This document shows, in pieces, positions 1 to 8,013 of a stretch of DNA of 43,438 nt. Source of the stretch: Limosilactobacillus pontis (GTDB lineage: Bacteria; Bacillota; Bacilli; Lactobacillales; Lactobacillaceae); the NCBI RefSeq assembly GCF_002940945.1, contig NZ_PNFV01000011.1, positions 1 through 43,438 on the forward strand, read 5' to 3'. The position numbers and the translations under genes were made by a program. Each line of letters starts with the position of its first letter. The first letter of the stretch is position 1. The notes below the pieces were generated by a model that did no database searches, was not told the DNA's origin, and saw only the letters and a list, made by a program, of their open reading frames with translations.

Positions 1-68
1 CTAGAATGACTTAATTCGTTTAATATCGATAGCTTTTCTTCTGTACTATATTTTGAATTCCTATCCAC
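1..68 (-). CDS. IS3-family transposase OrfA, N-terminal fragment (runs off the window)
   Basis: An open frame starts at GTG (68-66) and runs off the left edge. It encodes MDRNSKYSTEEKLSILNEL and three more residues. This aligns with the first residues of the full OrfA at 42667-43380 (MGRRSKFSLQQKLSIINE): the RxSK(Y/F)S..(E/Q)KLSI(L/I)NE pattern is shared. In the family this is the start of the first helix-turn-helix, which binds the element's ends. A GGAGGG ribosome-binding site lies 8 bases upstream, inside the right arm of the IS-end hairpin. The piece is too short for a function call on its own; the match to the second element and the shared IS end support it. Confidence 0.7.
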   Translation of the reverse strand, partial: MDRNSKYSTEEKLSILNELSHS

Positions 69-129
69 AAAAAATGCCCTCCAAGTATATAAGATGAATT
101 TTCTATTTCATCTGTATACTTAGAGGGCA
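1..129 (-). mobile_element. Truncated IS3-family element, orfA-proximal end
   Basis: The minus strand reads from the element's outer end at 129 (TGCCCTCTAAGTATACAG...) into a transposase OrfA start. The terminal sequence is nearly the same as the end of the element at 41783-43438 (shared TAAGTATACAGATGAAATAGAAAA stretch, allowing for breaks), and it carries the same large hairpin (74-130). The encoded OrfA differs clearly in sequence, so this is a related element and not a copy of the same one. The rest lies outside the window. The insertion sits directly beyond the dapF terminator-like hairpin. Confidence 0.8.
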
Positions 130-130
130 T
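74..130 (-). repeat. IS-end hairpin covering the transposase ribosome-binding site
   Basis: The arms 74-98 and 107-130 are complementary over about 24 bases with one bulge and a few wobble or mismatched positions. The right arm as transcribed on the minus strand contains the GGAGGG ribosome-binding site of the OrfA fragment. RNA starting outside the element would fold this hairpin and hide the site. A transcript that starts inside the outer arm could not. The outer arm is also the terminal inverted repeat. Confidence 0.7.
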
Positions 131-133
131 TAT

Positions 134-157
134 AGCCCGTTTGTGCGCGACGGGGCT
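134..157 (-). terminator. Probable dapF terminator hairpin, tail replaced by IS
   Basis: AGCCCGT (134-140) pairs with ACGGGGCT (150-157) with one bulge, just downstream of the dapF stop. Read on the minus strand, the expected run of T is absent: the IS end begins 5 bases after the stem. On the plus strand the stem is followed by TTTT, so it may also stop transcription leaving the IS. Confidence 0.5.
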
Positions 158-171
158 TTTGGTATTGCTTC

Positions 172-1173
172 TTAATCGATGAGGTTCAGTTGTGGCAACT
201 GGTCAACAAAGGCCTGGTAGGCGGCCTGCTCGCCAGTGACAGTAACTTGACACTTATCGGCCTGAACCGTTGCCTGGTGGAGGGCCGCTTCATCTACTGT
301 GATCTCGTGAGTAAAGGTGGCGTTGCCGATCAATTCGATCCAATATCCCTGATTTTGGTAGTGGACGATAGTACGAACCTTGCCTCCTGGGTTGAAAACG
401 TCGATTGGTTGGTCGAAGTCGGTAGCATCGGGATGAAGAAGAACGAAGGCCAGACTGGTGGCCGACATTCCGGTTCCGCAGGCGTTGGTAAAGCCCACCC
501 CGCGCTCATAGGTCCGGACAAAAAGCCGGTTATGACCAAGGATGTGGGCAAAGTTAACGTTAACCCCGTCGCCAAAATAAGGGTTCTTCTCGTTCAGACG
601 GTGACCAAGTACGCCGAGGACATTATCCTGGAGGGCTGGTCGGTCGACAAAACTGATCAGGTGGGGGTTAGGAACCGCAATGGCACTGAATCGTAAGCGG
701 GGCCATAATTCCGGTGCCGGAGTATCGAGCAGGCGGTCATGGCCCAGGTTACCAAAGGGCAAAGCATCCTTGGCAAAGCGGACGGGGGAGATTTCAACGG
801 CAAAAGCGGGGACACCAGGAGCCAAGTTATCCTGTTTGCGGACTCGAAGACTGGTGTCCTTGGTGTCGACATTGAACTGATCAACGTGGTCCCGGTTGGC
901 AACGTAGCGGGCCACTGTTCGCAAACCATTGCCGCACATTGTGGCCTCGCTACCGTCAGCGTTAATCACCCGCATTTGGGCCTGGGACCCCGGTCGAAAC
1001 GGTTTATCGACCACCAGTACCCCGTCGGCACCGTCCAGTAGGCCGGTTTGGAGGTTAGTAAGCTGGCGGGTCAATTGGCGAAGCTCTGGATCTGTCAGCG
1101 GCTGGCTGAGGGTGGTCTGGTCAAGGATGAAGAACTGGTTCTGGGAACCATGGACTTTAAATAAGGTTGGCAT
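172..1173 (-). CDS. dapF: Diaminopimelate epimerase
   Basis: The product (333 residues) interconverts LL- and meso-diaminopimelate in the cytoplasm. This is the last step before meso-DAP enters peptidoglycan or is decarboxylated by LysA. Both catalytic cysteines of the PLP-independent epimerase family are visible: Cys80 in ATMCGNGLR and Cys232 in ACGTGMSAT, one per half of the two-lobed fold. The length is slightly above the usual 270-330. The ATG at 1173 has an AAGGAGG site 8 bases upstream. The gene lies 12 bases downstream of lysC on the same strand, so the two are probably co-transcribed, away from the rightward lysA operon. An IS element lies just past its end. Identification is secure. 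Confidence 0.96.
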   Translation of the reverse strand: MPTLFKVHGSQNQFFILDQTTLSQPLTDPELRQLTRQLTNLQTGLLDGADGVLVVDKPFRPGSQAQMRVINADGSEATMCGNGLRTVARYVANRDHVDQFNVDTKDTSLRVRKQDNLAPGVPAFAVEISPVRFAKDALPFGNLGHDRLLDTPAPELWPRLRFSAIAVPNPHLISFVDRPALQDNVLGVLGHRLNEKNPYFGDGVNVNFAHILGHNRLFVRTYERGVGFTNACGTGMSATSLAFVLLHPDATDFDQPIDVFNPGGKVRTIVHYQNQGYWIELIGNATFTHEITVDEAALHQATVQADKCQVTVTGEQAAYQAFVDQLPQLNLID

Positions 1174-1185
1174 GTGAATTCCTCC

Positions 1186-2547
1186 TTAGTTGGCGAAGAA
1201 GCGGTGATAGATGGCACGAACAGCGTCATCGGCATCATGATCGTTGGTGCCGATCATGATTGAGATGCGGGAGGCCCCTTGGTTGATCATTGGGACGGCG
1301 ATGTGCTGGTGGGCCAGGGGTGCTAGGATATCGTTGATTACGCCAATCCGGTTACGCATCCCCTCACCGACGACCATGGTGATGGCGTAGTTATTGATCC
1401 ACTCAAGACGGTCAGGGTTGACTGCTTCCTGAATCTCGTTGGAGATGGTATCAATCAATTGGTCATCGACCAGGTTACGGTCCAAGATGATAGTGATGTC
1501 GTCGATCCCGGACGGCATATGTTCGTATGAAACGTGATGTTTAGCCAGGATCTCCAGAATTCGCAGGGTAAAACCGGTCTGCTTGTTGAGCAGGTACTTG
1601 TGGAGGTAGAGGGCCGCAAAGTGCTTGCCACTGACGATTCCAGTGACGATATCACTTGGTTGGAAGTCTTTGTCGGGGACGATCAGGGTACCGGGTTTCT
1701 CGGGATGGTGGGTGTTCTTAACGTTGATTGGGATGTTACCCTCAATCGCTGGAATCAGCGCCTCGTCATGAAAGACCGAAAAACCGGCGTAGGAGAGTTC
1801 CCGCATCTCGCGGTAAGTCATCTTGCGGATCGGTTGTGGGGTATCAACTACACCGGGATTGGCTGCGTAAATGGCATCGACGTCAGTGAAGTTTTCGTAC
1901 AAGTCGGCATGCAGTCCCCGGGCCAGGATTGCTCCCGTGATGTCAGATCCACCCCGGGAAAAGGTGGCTATGTGCCCGGCTAGGGTGATACCGTAAAAAC
2001 CGGGAAAGACTAGGAGCTCATCATCTTGCTTGGCCGTGAATTGCTCGAGTAGGCTATAGGTCTCGGGGATCACATTGGCATTGTTCGGTGTTCCCGAAAC
2101 TCGGATTCCCGCGGTTGTCGGGGTAACAAAACGGGCTGGATGCCCCAGATGATTAAGGACCAGGGCCATCAGCTGAGCATTAGAACGTTCACCGTGGGCC
2201 TTGAAGGCGGCCAGTAGGTAATGATCGTTTGGGTAATTTCCGTTGGGAAGGTTTTGCAAGCGGTCGACAATTGGTGTTAGCTGGCTATCTGGCAGGTGGA
2301 AATAGTTGGCAATGGCCTGGTAGCGATCAAGGATCTGCTGGAGGGTGGTATTGGTTGGTTGATCATTGATTACTTGTTTAGCATATTTGATCAGGAGGTC
2401 GGTCACCTTGATATCACCAGCCTGCCGCTTGCCGGGGGCAGAGGTGACAATCACCCGTCGCTCGGGATCGGACGTGATAATCTTAATTGCCTGGGCGAAA
2501 CCGTTCCCGTCGGCTAGGGAGCTGCCGCCAAACTTAACTACTTTCAT
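1186..2547 (-). CDS. lysC: Aspartate kinase
   Basis: The product (453 residues) phosphorylates aspartate, the committing step towards lysine, threonine and methionine. The amino-acid kinase domain shows KFGGSS at residues 5-10 and FSRGGSDITGA near 196-206. The C-terminal part (about 310-453) looks like the paired ACT domains that bind lysine or threonine for feedback control. I chose the ATG at 2547 rather than one 11 codons earlier because it has GAAGGAG at the right distance and the protein then begins directly with the KVVKFGGSS strand. It is followed by dapF and is divergent from lysA. The paralogue type (lysine- or threonine-sensitive) cannot be told from sequence alone. A perfect 9-bp inverted repeat lies in its leader. 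Confidence 0.93.
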   Translation of the reverse strand: MKVVKFGGSSLADGNGFAQAIKIITSDPERRVIVTSAPGKRQAGDIKVTDLLIKYAKQVINDQPTNTTLQQILDRYQAIANYFHLPDSQLTPIVDRLQNLPNGNYPNDHYLLAAFKAHGERSNAQLMALVLNHLGHPARFVTPTTAGIRVSGTPNNANVIPETYSLLEQFTAKQDDELLVFPGFYGITLAGHIATFSRGGSDITGAILARGLHADLYENFTDVDAIYAANPGVVDTPQPIRKMTYREMRELSYAGFSVFHDEALIPAIEGNIPINVKNTHHPEKPGTLIVPDKDFQPSDIVTGIVSGKHFAALYLHKYLLNKQTGFTLRILEILAKHHVSYEHMPSGIDDITIILDRNLVDDQLIDTISNEIQEAVNPDRLEWINNYAITMVVGEGMRNRIGVINDILAPLAHQHIAVPMINQGASRISIMIGTNDHDADDAVRAIYHRFFAN

Positions 2548-2565
2548 CTTTATCAAACTCCTTCG

Positions 2566-2594
2566 GGCGATAATTGGCAATTCTCATTATCGCC
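2566..2594 (-). promoter_or_regulatory. Hairpin in the lysC 5' leader
   Basis: GGCGATAAT (2566-2574) and ATTATCGCC (2586-2594) are perfect inverted repeats with an 11-base loop. On the lysC transcript the hairpin ends immediately before the GAAGGAG site. It has no U tract and is not a terminator. It could modulate initiation or be a protein operator. The function is unknown. Confidence 0.5.
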
Positions 2595-2610
2595 GACACA
2601 TTTTAATCGA

Positions 2611-2638
2611 ATTCTAACATGGAACTTAAAATAAGCAA
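2611..2638 (-). promoter_or_regulatory. Putative lysC-dapF promoter
   Basis: On the minus strand TTGCTT (2638-2633) and TAGAAT (2616-2611) are separated by 16 bases, about 60 bases before the lysC ATG. Its -35 box overlaps the AAGCAAG/CTTGCTT palindrome. Confidence 0.5.
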
Positions 2639-2671
2639 GCATAATTATTCTTGCTTGACGTTATATTAACG
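2633..2671. promoter_or_regulatory. Two palindromes between divergent lysC and lysA
   Basis: AAGCAAG (2633-2639) is mirrored by CTTGCTT (2650-2656). Immediately next to it is CGTTA-TAT-TAACG (2659-2671). Both lie in the divergent promoter region, the first over the lysC -35. They are plausible operator sites. No regulator is encoded nearby. Confidence 0.4.
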
Positions 2672-2761
2672 TTTTACCTCATATAATGAATTAAATTAAA
2701 CTGATAAAAATTAAATTAGCCTATTGACTTTCTAATGATTTGTTATAAGCTAGAAACATGA

Positions 2762-2940
2762 ATCGAAGAGGCGCAGCCAACACTAGTAGCCGATCGGAGC
2801 AATGCCAAGCAGTGATGATCGGTGAACAGGGCGGCTGCCGAAGCGCTCAGTTAGGCACGACTGAGTTAGCTGGGGCGTGGTCGAACAGGTCACGGACTGT
2901 CGTGGGACAAATAAGAGCCTGCGTTGCGCTATCGACAGAT
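2762..2940 (+). ncRNA. Lysine riboswitch (L box) aptamer
   Basis: The leader of the lysA operon carries conserved L-box elements in order: AGAGGCGC at the start of the core (2767-2774), GGCTGCCGAAGCGC near 2832-2846, and AGCTGGGGCGTGG near 2868-2880. Supporting helices can be drawn: CCGATC with GATCGG (2790-2822), CTCAGT with ACTGAG (2847-2866), and CACG with CGTG inside a CAGG...CCTG arm (2886-2920). The closing P1 pairs TCGA near 2763 with TCGA near 2932. It is followed by an intrinsic terminator and then the lysine pathway genes. In this family lysine binding favours the terminator. Location and genes agree with that logic. Confidence 0.9.
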
Positions 2941-2960
2941 TAGATGGATAACTAAATTGG

Positions 2961-2997
2961 ATCCACTGTTTGTTTGCGCAGACAGTGGATTTTTTTA
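2961..2997 (+). terminator. Riboswitch-controlled terminator before lysA
   Basis: ATCCACTGT (2961-2969) pairs with ACAGTGGAT (2982-2990), followed by seven T. TGGAT at 2944-2948 can pair with ATCCA of the terminator's left arm. This would form the competing antiterminator when lysine is absent. lysA starts 43 bases after the T run. Confidence 0.88.
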
Positions 2998-3039
2998 TCA
3001 GTCGACTCCCCACCCATGAATAGAACTGGAGGGAACAAG

Positions 3040-4353
3040 ATGAATGAGCAATTAACTGAGCAACAGATTAATGCCGCTGGCCACCTGACGATTGGTGGTT
3101 GTGACGCGGTTGAACTGGCTCATAAGTATGGGACACCACTGGTGGTCTACGATGTTAGCAGGATCCGCGAGCAGATCCGTCGCTTTAAGAAGGTCTTTGC
3201 GGTCAACCAGGTGGACTACGCAGTCAGTTACGCTAGCAAGGCCTTTGCTGCCATTGCTATGTACCAGGTAGCTGCAGTGGAAGGCGCCCACATTGATGTA
3301 GTTTCTGGTGGGGAACTCTATACGGCCATTCAGGCTGGCTTCCCGATGGACCGGGTTAGCTTCCATGGGAACAATAAGTCCGCCGCCGAGTTAGAAATGG
3401 CGATTCGCCATCATGTTGGAGTGATTATGCTGGATAATTTCCACGAGATTGCCCTTCTGTCTCAGCTCTTGGAAGAGAATGACGCCCAGATTAAGGTCAT
3501 GCTTCGGATCACCCCGGGAATTTCTGCCCATACCAATAAGTACATCCAGACGGGCCAGGTCGATAGTAAATTTGGCTTTGACTTGGCATCTGGCCAGGCG
3601 GACAAGGCATTGGAGCAGGTCCTAGCTAATCCGCGGATGGAAATGTTGGGGCTACACGCCCATATCGGCTCACAGATTTTTGAATTGGCTGGTTTCGCGG
3701 GAGTTGCCGACAAGCTGGTTGAAGTTGCCAGCCATTGGCAGACCAAATATGGTTACGCTGCCCGGGTTATCAACGTCGGGGGCGGCTTTGGAATCCGCTA
3801 CGTCAGCGCTGATCATCCCTTGATGCCAGAGGAGTTCGTTGATGCCATCATCAAGGCAATCAAGGCGGCAGTCGCTAAGACTAAGCTGGACCTGCCGGCC
3901 ATTTGGATCGAACCGGGCCGATCGATTGTCGGTCCCGCGGGTTATAACCTCTACACGGTTGGTTCCCGCAAAGATGTACCGGGTCTGAAACCTTACGTGA
4001 CCGTCGACGGGGGAATGGGCGATAACATTCGTCCTGCTCTCTACCAGGCCGAATACGAGACGGTATTGGCTAATGATCCTCACGCTCCAATTAAGGAACA
4101 CGCTCGCCTGGCTGGCAAGTACTGCGAATCTGGTGACATCCTGAGCCAGGATCAAGGGCTGCCAGCTACTGAGCCGGGTGACGTGTTAGCAATGCTGGAC
4201 ACCGGGGCGTATGGTTACGCGATGGCCTCCAACTATAACCGTAATCCACGGCCAGCAGTAGTATTCGCCGAGGATGGTCACGACCAGCTGGTGATCGAAC
4301 GCGAGAGCTATGCGGACCTGGTGCACCTAGACCACCCGTATGAACAGCAATAA
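3040..4353 (+). CDS. lysA: Diaminopimelate decarboxylase
   Basis: This is the fold-type III PLP enzyme that decarboxylates meso-diaminopimelate to L-lysine. The PLP-binding lysine is Lys67 in SYASKAF. HAHIGSQ (about 207-213), the glycine loop VGGGFGIRY, EPGRSIVG and CESGD near the C-terminal active site are all present. The 437-residue length is normal. I start at ATG 3040, which has TGGAGGG 7 bases before it; an upstream in-frame extension would overlap the riboswitch terminator. It is the first gene of the lysA-dapH-dapL-dapA-dapB-asd operon, under the lysine riboswitch. Placing the lysine-forming step first makes sense for lysine feedback. Identification is secure. Confidence 0.96.
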   Translation: MNEQLTEQQINAAGHLTIGGCDAVELAHKYGTPLVVYDVSRIREQIRRFKKVFAVNQVDYAVSYASKAFAAIAMYQVAAVEGAHIDVVSGGELYTAIQAGFPMDRVSFHGNNKSAAELEMAIRHHVGVIMLDNFHEIALLSQLLEENDAQIKVMLRITPGISAHTNKYIQTGQVDSKFGFDLASGQADKALEQVLANPRMEMLGLHAHIGSQIFELAGFAGVADKLVEVASHWQTKYGYAARVINVGGGFGIRYVSADHPLMPEEFVDAIIKAIKAAVAKTKLDLPAIWIEPGRSIVGPAGYNLYTVGSRKDVPGLKPYVTVDGGMGDNIRPALYQAEYETVLANDPHAPIKEHARLAGKYCESGDILSQDQGLPATEPGDVLAMLDTGAYGYAMASNYNRNPRPAVVFAEDGHDQLVIERESYADLVHLDHPYEQQ

Positions 4354-4391
4354 TGATTCCCTATCATATTATGTAGAAAGAGGTTAGCAAC

Positions 4392-5102
4392 ATGGCAAAA
4401 TTAGACGCACAGACGATCATTAACTACATTGGCAACGCCCCCAAGAAGACTCCGGTCAAGGTTTACCTGCGCGGGGACCTGACCAGTTTGAAATTTCCAG
4501 AAGGGATTCAGCATTTTACTGAGACTCATAGTGGGGTAATCTTCGGTGATTGGTCGATAGTCAAGCCCTTCCTTGACCAGGCTGGAGATCGGATTGCTGA
4601 TTTCCACGTTGAAAACGATGCCCGCAACTCTGCCGTTCCGTTGTTGGATCTGAAAGGAATCAATGCCCGGATCGAACCAGGCGCGATTATTCGTGACAAG
4701 GTCCTGATTGGCGATAATGCTGTCATCATGATGGGGGCTACGATCAACATCGGGGCTGAGATTGGTGCAGACTCAATGATCGACATGGGCGCTATCCTTG
4801 GTGGCCGGGCGATTGTTGGTAAACACTGCCACATTGGCGCCGGGACTGTCCTGGCTGGGGTGGTGGAGCCTGCCTCCGCTCAACCGGTTCGAATTGATGA
4901 TAATGTTCTGATCGGAGCTAATGCCGTGGTAATTGAGGGGGTCCATGTCGGTGAGGGTGCCGTGGTTGCTGCCGGGGCAATCGTCACCCATGACGTGGCT
5001 CCCCATACCATGGTCGCCGGGGTTCCAGCCAAGTTCATTAAGAATGTTGACCAACAGACAGAAAGCAAGACCGGCTTAGAAGATGATCTCAGAAAGCTGT
5101 AG
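4392..5102 (+). CDS. dapH: 2,3,4,5-tetrahydropyridine-2,6-dicarboxylate N-acetyltransferase
   Basis: The product (236 residues) acetylates tetrahydrodipicolinate to N-acetyl-2-amino-6-oxopimelate, the entry to the acetylase branch of DAP synthesis used by many Gram-positive bacteria. From about residue 90 onward the chain is a run of left-handed beta-helix hexapeptides ([37 protein letters not shown]), typical of trimeric hexapeptide acyltransferases. The N-terminal segment matches the DapH type rather than the longer succinylase DapD. AAAGAGG precedes the ATG. It is followed 8 bases later by the matching deacetylase, which supports the acetyl (not succinyl) assignment. Confidence 0.93.
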   Translation: MAKLDAQTIINYIGNAPKKTPVKVYLRGDLTSLKFPEGIQHFTETHSGVIFGDWSIVKPFLDQAGDRIADFHVENDARNSAVPLLDLKGINARIEPGAIIRDKVLIGDNAVIMMGATINIGAEIGADSMIDMGAILGGRAIVGKHCHIGAGTVLAGVVEPASAQPVRIDDNVLIGANAVVIEGVHVGEGAVVAAGAIVTHDVAPHTMVAGVPAKFIKNVDQQTESKTGLEDDLRKL

Positions 5103-5110
5103 GTGAGCAG

Positions 5111-6259
5111 ATGCTAACAGAAAAACAACTGATTCAAGTGCGACGTCACCTTCACGAGATTCCGGAGCTGGCCCTACACGAATATCAAACTCATGATTAC
5201 CTATTAAAGGTGATTCACAAATTCAACCAGGCCAACCTGACAATCCGGGTACCGGAAGAATTACCGACAGCGATCCTGGTTTTAGTCCACGGTAGCTCGC
5301 CGACTCGGACAATCGGATACCGGACCGATATCGATGCATTGCCGGTGACGGAGCAGACGGGCCTGGCCTTTGCCTCTCGCCATCCCGGTGTCATGCATGC
5401 CTGTGGCCATGATATCCATATGACGGTAGCCCTGGGAGTATTGAGCTATTTCAGTGATCATCAGCCCAAGGATAACCTGCTCTTCTTCTTTCAACCGGCA
5501 GAGGAGAATGACTATGGCGGCAAGCGAGCCTATGAGGCTGGGATTTTCACTGGTCAATGGCGACCAGATGAATTTTACGGCCTTCATGACAACCCAGATC
5601 TGCCAGCTGGGGCGATCGGCTGCCGGATGGGGACCCTGTTTGCCGGGACAACCGAGGTTAACATCGATATTAATGGGAAGGGCGGTCACGCGGCTTATCC
5701 CCAGAATGCTAATGATACTGTTGTTGCTGCCGCTAATTTGATCATGCAGGTTCAGACAATCATTTCTCGTAGTATCGACCCGATCGCTAGTGGGGTAATT
5801 ACCCTAGGCAAGATTCAAGGAGGAACGATCCGCAATGTCATCGCAGGACATACCCGCATTGAGGGAACGATCCGCGGTCTCACTCAGCAGATGATTGAAC
5901 ATATCGATCGTCGGCTGCAAGACGTGTGTGATGGGATTGCTGCCAGTTTTGGTCTAGACGTTGAACTTGAGCTCAACCAGGGAGGCTATTGGCCGGTTGA
6001 AAACAATCCATCCCTGACGCGGCGCTTTATTGACTATATGCAACGGGCTTCGGACGTTAACTTTATTGAAACTGCACCGGCAATGACTGGAGAAGATTTC
6101 GGCTACCTGCTGGCCCAATTCCCGGGTACGATGTTCTGGCTGGGGGTTGATGACAGCTCCCAGCTTCACTCCGCCACCCTGACTCCCAAAGAGGAGGCCA
6201 TTCAAAAGGGTGTTGACGCCATTACCGGTTTCCTAAACTACCGGATGCAAGAATATTAA
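5111..6259 (+). CDS. dapL: N-acetyldiaminopimelate deacetylase (M20 peptidase family)
   Basis: This enzyme removes the acetyl group from N-acetyl-LL-diaminopimelate. The 382-residue protein is an M20 metallo-amidohydrolase. The metal ligands can be seen in HACGHDIH (96-103) and PAEE (about 131-134), with DIDALP at 73-78 and a GKGGHAAYP dimerisation-domain segment. The family also contains aminoacylases and indole-acetyl-amino acid hydrolases; the position between dapH and dapA decides the function. AGGTGAG lies just before the ATG. The N-acetyl-LL-diaminopimelate aminotransferase step between dapH and this gene is not encoded in the window and must be supplied elsewhere. The symbol dapL is also used for an unrelated aminotransferase in other bacteria. 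Confidence 0.9.
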   Translation: MLTEKQLIQVRRHLHEIPELALHEYQTHDYLLKVIHKFNQANLTIRVPEELPTAILVLVHGSSPTRTIGYRTDIDALPVTEQTGLAFASRHPGVMHACGHDIHMTVALGVLSYFSDHQPKDNLLFFFQPAEENDYGGKRAYEAGIFTGQWRPDEFYGLHDNPDLPAGAIGCRMGTLFAGTTEVNIDINGKGGHAAYPQNANDTVVAAANLIMQVQTIISRSIDPIASGVITLGKIQGGTIRNVIAGHTRIEGTIRGLTQQMIEHIDRRLQDVCDGIAASFGLDVELELNQGGYWPVENNPSLTRRFIDYMQRASDVNFIETAPAMTGEDFGYLLAQFPGTMFWLGVDDSSQLHSATLTPKEEAIQKGVDAITGFLNYRMQEY

Positions 6260-6274
6260 TTGGAGGTTAAAAGG

Positions 6275-7192
6275 ATGACAACATTACAAGACGCTGATTT
6301 ATTGACTGCAATTGTGACCCCGTTCGACAGTGATAACCACATTAACATTGATAGCCTTAAGACTTTGACCGAACATCTCCTCGCTGGGGGTAGCAACGGT
6401 TTTGTCATTGGGGGGACCACGGGTGAGACGCCAACTCTTTCCCATGATGAGAAGCTTGCCCTTTATCAAGAATTTGGTCAGATCATTGCTGGCCGGGTAC
6501 CGGTGATTGCTGGAACCGGGTCTAACAACACTCAGGAGACGATCGATTTCACTAATGAGGTTGCAGCTATTGATGGAATCGACTATGCACTGGTGGTGGT
6601 CCCACCGTACAATAAACCGAACCAGCGGGGGATGCTTGCCCACTTTACTGCCGTAGCCGATCAAGTCAAGATTCCAATCATTATCTATAACATCCCGGGC
6701 CGGACCGGGGTTAAGATGGACGCCCAGACTGTCGTAGAGCTGTCACAGCACCCGAACATCGCCGGGGTTAAGCAGTGTGCCTCGCTTGAAGAGATGCAGT
6801 ACATCATCGACCATGCCGCTGATGACTTTGCTGTTTTCACTGGTGAGGACGCCCAAACCCTGACTGCTCGTGTTCTTGGGGCAAATGGGGTTATTTCTGT
6901 AGCCTCCCACTGCTATGTTAAGGAAATGCGGCAGATGTATGACCAGCTGTACGCTGGTAATTACCAAAAGGCTGGGCAGCTGCAGCGTCTACTGACGCCA
7001 AAGATGGCAGCCCTCTTCATGTACCCATCACCGTCACCTGTCAAGGCAGTCCTGAATGCTCAAGGTCTAGCCGCTGGTGGCTGCCGGTTGCCGATTCTTT
7101 CCTTAAATGATAAGGAGAAGCGGTCCCTGGAGACTGCTTTGGGCCTGCCTGCTAACTCTTTGAGTACTCAGGATCTGTCGATAGACTTATAA
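6275..7192 (+). CDS. dapA: 4-hydroxy-tetrahydrodipicolinate synthase
   Basis: The product condenses pyruvate with aspartate semialdehyde. It is a TIM-barrel class I aldolase-type enzyme of 305 residues. The Schiff-base lysine is Lys166 (GVKQCAS), the catalytic tyrosine is Tyr138 (YNIPGRTG), and the substrate loop GGTTGE is at 46-51. I chose the ATG at 6275, which has TTGGAGG ten bases upstream. A TTG directly after the dapL stop would place the ribosome-binding site inside the gene. It sits 15 bases downstream of dapL in the riboswitch-controlled operon. Many Gram-positive enzymes of this family resist lysine inhibition, which would leave the riboswitch as the main control; that last point is inference. 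Confidence 0.96.
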   Translation: MTTLQDADLLTAIVTPFDSDNHINIDSLKTLTEHLLAGGSNGFVIGGTTGETPTLSHDEKLALYQEFGQIIAGRVPVIAGTGSNNTQETIDFTNEVAAIDGIDYALVVVPPYNKPNQRGMLAHFTAVADQVKIPIIIYNIPGRTGVKMDAQTVVELSQHPNIAGVKQCASLEEMQYIIDHAADDFAVFTGEDAQTLTARVLGANGVISVASHCYVKEMRQMYDQLYAGNYQKAGQLQRLLTPKMAALFMYPSPSPVKAVLNAQGLAAGGCRLPILSLNDKEKRSLETALGLPANSLSTQDLSIDL

Positions 7193-7207
7193 AAGGTGGT
7201 GACAAGC

Positions 7208-7987
7208 ATGAGGAAGGTTTTAATTGCTGGTGCTGCTGGTGCGATGGGACAGAAGGCGGTTGAACTGGTTAACAGCTTGGCAGATTGCCAGCTAACTGCT
7301 GTTCTAGCTCCCCACTTAGCGACCGATCAGATAGCTCAATATCACCTGGCTTCGTCGGTCAAGGTCTACCACCAGTTGAGTGAAATTGAAGAAGGGATCG
7401 CCGATATTTGGATCGACTTTACCCTGCCGGCTGCCGTCTATGAAAACGTCAAGTTCGCCCTTCAACATGGGATGCGGCCAATTGTCGGTACGACTGGCTT
7501 AACAGAGGAACAGGAGGCTAAATTGGTCCAGCTCAGTCAGCAGGAGCAGCTTGGCGGTCTGATCGCGCCAAACTTTGGAATGTCGGCGGTTCTCTTAATG
7601 AAGTTTGCCAAGGAGGCAGCGGCCTACTTCCCGGACGTGGAGATCATTGAGATGCATCACGCTGATAAGCGAGATGCTCCATCTGGGACCGCACTGAGCA
7701 CGGCTAAGCTGATTAACCAGGTTCGTGATCCTCACGAGACCAATCCAACTGAGCAAGAGAGCCTGTCCGGGGTCCGCGGCGGCGATTATCACGGCATTAA
7801 GATCCATTCCGTCCGCCTACCCGGATATATCGCCCATGAGCAGGTGCTCTTTGGGGGAGACGGTGAAGCACTGACTATCCGACAGGATTCATTTGACCGT
7901 CAGTCGTTTATGAGTGGAGTCAGGGTGGCCCTTGAAAAGATTGATCAATTGGATCACCTCGTAATCGGTTTAGAGAACATCCTTTAG
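7208..7987 (+). CDS. dapB: 4-hydroxy-tetrahydrodipicolinate reductase
   Basis: The product reduces the DapA product to tetrahydrodipicolinate with NAD(P)H. The N-terminal Rossmann motif is IAGAAGAMG (residues 6-14). The signature with substrate-binding and catalytic residues, [16 protein letters not shown], lies in the middle, and [14 protein letters not shown] sequence follows. The length (259) is typical. The ATG at 7208 has AAAGGTGG upstream; the in-frame GTG codons at 7196-7201 lie within that site and are unlikely starts. The gene follows dapA by 15 bases. Confidence 0.95.
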   Translation: MRKVLIAGAAGAMGQKAVELVNSLADCQLTAVLAPHLATDQIAQYHLASSVKVYHQLSEIEEGIADIWIDFTLPAAVYENVKFALQHGMRPIVGTTGLTEEQEAKLVQLSQQEQLGGLIAPNFGMSAVLLMKFAKEAAAYFPDVEIIEMHHADKRDAPSGTALSTAKLINQVRDPHETNPTEQESLSGVRGGDYHGIKIHSVRLPGYIAHEQVLFGGDGEALTIRQDSFDRQSFMSGVRVALEKIDQLDHLVIGLENIL

Positions 7988-8013
7988 TATTGACAGAAAG
8001 AAGAATCGTTATT

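Noticed and set aside
190..1177. Plus-strand ORFs opposite dapF
   Set aside because: Antisense shadows; dapF has both catalytic cysteines and a strong ribosome-binding site.
2758..2940. T-box leader or a short plus-strand ORF in the lysA leader
   Set aside because: The L-box core motifs fit a lysine riboswitch, no T-box antiterminator sequence (TGGNACC) is seen, and the ORF has no ribosome-binding site.
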